From JBBAGE01 sp041655055 (GTDB lineage: Bacteria > Pseudomonadota > Alphaproteobacteria > Rhodobacterales > Rhodobacteraceae), in contig JBBAGE010000106.1 of assembly GCA_041655055.1 (NCBI GenBank), positions 1 to 8,740 of the forward strand: 8,740 nt of DNA. Direction: 5' to 3'. The notes under the pieces were generated by a model, which saw only the letters and a list, made by a program, of their open reading frames with translations, did no database searches and had not been told where the DNA came from. Below are positions 6,096 to 8,740 of this stretch, in pieces. Each line of letters begins with the position of its first letter. Within the stretch, counting starts at the first letter, position 1. The position numbers were made by a program, and so were the translations under genes.

Positions 6096-7129
6096 GGCGG
6101 CAGGCTCGCGCTTAGGGGCAGGCGTTCGCGTTTGCGTTGCAATTCAAAATGCCCCAGTGGCGTCCATCCTGCAAGCACCGTTTCAATCCCGTCGGCGCGC
6201 AGCGCGGCGCGCAGCACCTGTTCGAACTGGCTGCGTTCCTTGTTGGCCATAGGTGCCAGATCGAGCGAGATCTGCCCGCCCAGCCCCCGGCAGCGCAGCG
6301 CACGCGGCAAGGCGCGGGCCAGCGCGATATTGGCCTTGAGCCCGGCGGCAAGCGACGTGTCGCCGCCGGTGTTCACATCCACCGCCACCAGCGCGCGGGT
6401 CGGTTCGATAAAGGCATAGCCCCCGCCGGGCAGATCCAGCCGCGGTTGGCGCAGTGTATCGATCGCATCAAGCACACCATAATCATCCAGCGCGCGCGGC
6501 CCGTCGGCCAGAGTATCGGGCGTGCCCCAATCACGCCACGCCAGTTCATGCGCATCGGGGGCGGCCACCAGACATTCGGGCCCGCCCGCCACATCACCCA
6601 TGACCGCCGCAGCCAGATCGCGCATGGCGGTGATATCGGCGGCGATATCGTCATCATCCGCGCCTTCGCAGATTGATCGCAGGATCAACCCGGCCCCCGC
6701 GCCCTCCATCAACCCTGCGGCGATATCATGCAGCCGCAGGCGTTCTTCGTCATCGCGGATGGCGCGGCTGATATTCAGCCCCGGCGCATCGGGGGTAACG
6801 ATCGCATAGCGGGATTTGAACAGAATGCGGGTGGTGACCGGCGCGGCCTTGCCCGGCTCGGCGGTGCTGGTGACCTGCACCAACAGGGGCACCCCCTCGG
6901 CCAGCCCCTTGGCCCCGCGCAGATAGGCGCGCGCCCCATCCGGCAGGCGCAGCATGATGCCCCCCTGCCCTTTCATCGGGCGTTCGGTTATGGCGCGAAA
7001 AATCGTGCCGGGCGCGGGCGCGACCCCGTCGGGCGGGCTGACCAACAGATCGTCGAGCACACCATCAATGATCCGCGCGGCCACCTCGGCCCCGCCGATA
7101 TGGCCCAAAGCGATCACGCTGCCCTTCAT
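6092..7129 (-). CDS. rng: Ribonuclease E/G family protein, short form
   Basis: Endoribonuclease of the RNase E/G family, expected to cleave single-stranded AU-rich RNA in mRNA decay or rRNA/tRNA processing. The 345-residue product is short next to E. coli RNase G (489). The N-terminal part holds an S1-like segment (KGQGGIMLRLPDGARAYLRG), then the 5'-sensor region (LFKSRYAIVTPDAPGLNISR) and the DNase I-like catalytic region. The magnesium-binding acidic residues fall at D251 (VAVDVNTGG, with N253) and D290 (ISLDLAPM), equivalent to D303 and D346 of RNase E. The protein ends with HFELQRKRERLPLSASLPP, before the place where RNase E has its CxxC zinc-link, so tetramerisation of the E. coli type is not expected. 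I chose ATG 7129 because it sits in an ATGA overlap with the maf stop, has GGGG 7 bases upstream and starts with good family sequence. An open extension to 7285 reads out of frame through maf and is rejected. It is a paralogue-type short enzyme, probably not the main RNase E. Confidence 0.88.
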   Translation of the reverse strand: MKGSVIALGHIGGAEVAARIIDGVLDDLLVSPPDGVAPAPGTIFRAITERPMKGQGGIMLRLPDGARAYLRGAKGLAEGVPLLVQVTSTAEPGKAAPVTTRILFKSRYAIVTPDAPGLNISRAIRDDEERLRLHDIAAGLMEGAGAGLILRSICEGADDDDIAADITAMRDLAAAVMGDVAGGPECLVAAPDAHELAWRDWGTPDTLADGPRALDDYGVLDAIDTLRQPRLDLPGGGYAFIEPTRALVAVDVNTGGDTSLAAGLKANIALARALPRALRCRGLGGQISLDLAPMANKERSQFEQVLRAALRADGIETVLAGWTPLGHFELQRKRERLPLSASLPP

Positions 7130-7704
7130 TGTGCATCCCCATAAACGGGATAACCCGCAGCGGTCAAAAGTTGCGCCGTTTCCACCAATGGCAGGCCCAT
7201 GACGGCCGAATAGCTGCCCGCAATCCATGGAATAAAGGCCCCGGCAAGGCCCTGAATGGCATAGCCACCGGCCTTGCCCTGCCATTCATCCGAACGCAGA
7301 TAGGCGTTGATTTCCACATCCGACAGCCGTTTCATCCGCACATCGGTCACCACGGCCCGCGTCCAGATCCGCGCCGCGCTGCGCACGGCCAGCGCCGTGA
7401 TCACCCGGTGCCGCCGCCCCGAAAGCGCCAGCAGGAATTGCGCAGCTTCGGCCGCATCGGCCGGTTTGCCCAAGATCCGGCGGCCCAGCGCCACGGTGGT
7501 ATCAGCGCAAAGCACGATCTCGTCCGCGCTGCATTCCAGTGCCTCGGCCTTTTGGCGGGCAATTCTGGCGCAATAGTCGCGGGGCAATTCGCCGGGGGCC
7601 GGGTCTTCGTTGATATCGGGGGCGCGGATATCGTCGGGCACAATGCCAAGCTGTGCCAATAATTCGCGCCGGCGCGGGCTGGCAGAGCCGAGAATCAGGC
7701 GCAT
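7126..7704 (-). CDS. maf: Maf family nucleoside triphosphate pyrophosphatase
   Basis: Hydrolyses nucleoside triphosphates to the monophosphate and pyrophosphate, a house-cleaning function that removes non-canonical or surplus dTTP/UTP-type nucleotides. The 192-residue length is normal. The N-terminal SASPRRREL motif (S7, R11, R12), K52 (RQKAEAL), catalytic D68 (CADTTV) and KAGGYAIQG (144-152) followed by GSYSAVMGLPL are all present. The KAGGYAIQG form points to the YhdE-like dTTP/UTP subgroup rather than the YceF-like m7GTP subgroup; this is a motif-level inference. It starts 12 bases after infA and its TGA overlaps the RNase ATG, so it is co-transcribed and probably translationally coupled with the next gene. 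Confidence 0.95.
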   Translation of the reverse strand: MRLILGSASPRRRELLAQLGIVPDDIRAPDINEDPAPGELPRDYCARIARQKAEALECSADEIVLCADTTVALGRRILGKPADAAEAAQFLLALSGRRHRVITALAVRSAARIWTRAVVTDVRMKRLSDVEINAYLRSDEWQGKAGGYAIQGLAGAFIPWIAGSYSAVMGLPLVETAQLLTAAGYPVYGDAQ

Positions 7705-7716
7705 GAACAGCAGCGG

Positions 7717-7935
7717 CTATTTGAAGCGATAGTTGATCCGACCCTTGGTCAGATCATAGGGGGTCATTTCCACCTGCACCTTGTCGCCGGCCAGAACCCG
7801 AATACGGTTCTTGCGCATCTTTCCTGCGGTATGTGCGATGATTTCATGGCCATTTTCAAGCTCGACCCGAAATGTCGCATTAGGCAGGAGTTCCTTCACG
7901 ACGCCGGGAAATTCGAGCATTTCTTCCTTGGCCAT
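7717..7935 (-). CDS. infA: Translation initiation factor IF-1
   Basis: Small OB-fold protein that binds the 30S A-site region and helps IF-2 and IF-3 select the start codon. At 72 residues it has exactly the usual bacterial length, and nearly the whole sequence is family-typical: MAKEEMLEFPGVV, ATFRVELENGHEIIAHTAG, KMRKNRIRVLAGDKV, VEMTPYDLTKGRINYRFK. A good Shine-Dalgarno GGAG (complement of 7941-7944) sits 5 bases before the ATG. It lies upstream of maf and the RNase gene in the same operon, linking a core translation factor with RNA turnover and nucleotide clean-up genes. Confidence 0.98.
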   Translation of the reverse strand: MAKEEMLEFPGVVKELLPNATFRVELENGHEIIAHTAGKMRKNRIRVLAGDKVQVEMTPYDLTKGRINYRFK

Positions 7936-7979
7936 GTTGTCTCCATCATTACGTTTCCCGCCAAAATACGGGCGATGAA

Positions 7980-8008
7980 TAGATGCGCCTAACGGGCCGG
8001 GGTTTCAA
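7980..8008 (-). promoter_or_regulatory. infA: Candidate promoter for infA-maf-rng-yacG
   Basis: In the 90-base gap between the UPF0262 gene and infA, the minus strand reads TTGAAA (complement of 8003-8008), a 17-base spacer and CATCTA (complement of 7980-7985). The -35 box is good and the -10 box is poor (an overlapping TCTATT gives a longer spacer). The gap is AT-richer than its surroundings and is the only sizeable space in the operon, so an internal promoter here is plausible. Confidence 0.35.
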
Positions 8009-8025
8009 GCCTGTTTACGCATAAA

Positions 8026-8511
8026 TTAACGCGATTGACCCCAATAGAGCACACCAATCAGCGTAAACAGCCGCCGCGCGGTATCGATATCGACATCCAC
8101 CTTGCCCGCCAGCCGTTCCTGCAGCACCCGCGCGCCTTCGTCATGGATCCCGCGCCGGGCCATATCGATGGTTTCGATCTGGGCGGGCGGCAAGGTTTTC
8201 ACCGCGTCAAAATAGCTTTCGCAGATCTGGAAGTAATCCTTGACCACCTGCCGAAATGGCCCGAGCGAGAGGTGAAATTCCTGCAGCGGCGCGCCATCGG
8301 CGGTGCTGATCGCCAGCACCAGCCGCCGGTCGCGGATCGCCAGCGCCAGCGCATAGGGGCCGGGCACCGCTTCGCGCCCGTCGCGCGGCAACAGGGCAAA
8401 GCTGTTATATTCCAGCAGATCAAAAATCGCGACGCGGCGTTCCTGTTCGATTTCCGGCGTGGGGGCGGCAAGGCCCGTATCATCGAATGAAACTGCGGCA
8501 AGCCTGTTCAT
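8026..8511 (-). CDS. UPF0262 family protein of unknown function
   Basis: A 161-residue protein that I recognise as UPF0262, a family found mainly in alphaproteobacteria and commonly next to hisD. Recognisable stretches are IEQERRVAIFDLLEYNSF, GPYALALAIRDRRLVLAI, the FHLSLGPFRQVVKDYFQICE region and IDMARRGIHDEGARVLQERL, ending with RLFTLIGVLYWGQSR. There is no signal peptide or TM segment, so it should be cytosolic. The ATG is 11 bases after the hisD stop with a weak GGGA Shine-Dalgarno, indicating co-transcription with hisD. No biochemical function is known to me; conserved linkage to hisD and infA does not by itself define one. Confidence 0.92.
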   Translation of the reverse strand: MNRLAAVSFDDTGLAAPTPEIEQERRVAIFDLLEYNSFALLPRDGREAVPGPYALALAIRDRRLVLAISTADGAPLQEFHLSLGPFRQVVKDYFQICESYFDAVKTLPPAQIETIDMARRGIHDEGARVLQERLAGKVDVDIDTARRLFTLIGVLYWGQSR

Positions 8512-8522
8512 CGCGATCCCGC

Positions 8523-8740
8523 CTAACTGTTCAGTCGGCCAAGCCGCGCCAGCACCGACAGGCCATGCGCCTCAAGGCTTTCCGATGCCGCAAGCCGCGC
8601 GGCGGCCGGGCCGATGGCGGCAAGCGCATCGGGGCTGATGCGCGCCATGGTCGTGCATTTCATGAAATCAAGCACCGAAAGCCCGCTGGAAAACCGCGCC
8701 GAGCGCGCCGTGGGCAGCACGTGGTTCGGCCCGCCGACAT
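8523..8740 (-). CDS. hisD: Histidinol dehydrogenase, C-terminal end (runs off the window)
   Basis: Last 71 residues of HisD, the enzyme that oxidises L-histidinol to L-histidine in two NAD+-dependent steps, the final reactions of histidine synthesis. The fragment starts VGGPNHVLPTARSARFSSG and continues LSVLDFMKCTTMARIS, both diagnostic of the family. Near the end, SESLEAHGLSVLARLG carries the conserved glutamate and histidine that match E414 and zinc ligand H419 of the E. coli enzyme. The stop is TAG at 8523-8525. The gene enters from the right edge, so its start and promoter are outside the window. Confidence 0.97.
   Translation of the reverse strand, partial: VGGPNHVLPTARSARFSSGLSVLDFMKCTTMARISPDALAAIGPAAARLAASESLEAHGLSVLARLGRLNS

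Noticed and set aside
7130..7285. Upstream extension of the RNase gene to a start at 7285
   Set aside because: It overlaps maf out of frame, gives non-family sequence, and the ATGA junction with a Shine-Dalgarno at 7129 explains the start better.
1..8740. CRISPR array or tandem repeat array
   Set aside because: No regularly spaced repeated units were seen; the only repeats are short and local.

Overview
The window is GC-rich alphaproteobacterial chromosome, most likely from the Rhodobacteraceae (Roseobacter-type) lineage. The main evidence is the minus-strand block hisD - UPF0262 - infA - maf - short RNase E/G - yacG, a gene order I associate with that group, together with the strongly GC-ending codons of the resident genes. 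No species can be named from the sequence alone.

Layout, left to right. Positions 1-633 hold the 3' part of a tyrosine recombinase. Its catalytic domain is intact (R, K, HxxR, H and Y all present), but the N-terminal half is out of frame or interrupted by stops, and its codon use is less GC-biased than the rest of the window. An AT-rich, repeat-bearing spacer (634-699) separates it from the CCA end of a tRNA-Phe(GAA) gene on the minus strand (700-774). This is the classic geometry of an integrated element ending in a tRNA 3' end, so the left edge of the window is probably the end or the scar of an integrative element.

Positions 944-5305 are a three-gene plus-strand operon: a LolD/MacB-type ATPase, a double-FtsX-domain permease and an HlyD/MacA-type periplasmic adaptor. 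Together they look like an ATP-driven exporter spanning the inner membrane and periplasm. The adaptor hairpin carries the R-x3-L-x6-S pattern known from TolC-docking adaptors, yet no outer-membrane channel gene is present here. All three genes lie in one reading frame, separated only by a stop codon plus two codons and then a stop codon plus one codon.

Positions 5306-5897 form a convergent gap of about 590 bases without a convincing gene. It contains a strong imperfect hairpin and possibly decayed coding sequence.

Positions 5898-8740 are a tightly packed minus-strand housekeeping operon, transcribed from right to left: hisD (3' end only), a UPF0262 gene, infA with its own likely promoter, maf, a short RNase E/G and yacG. 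The last three overlap by ATGA junctions and are probably translationally coupled. The short RNase ends just before the place where RNase E has its zinc-link cysteines, and the next overlapping gene encodes a small four-cysteine zinc protein.

Nothing here is a clearly new system. The points most worth a second look are the tRNA-Phe/integrase junction, the single-frame exporter operon with its minicistron, and the RNase-YacG pairing.
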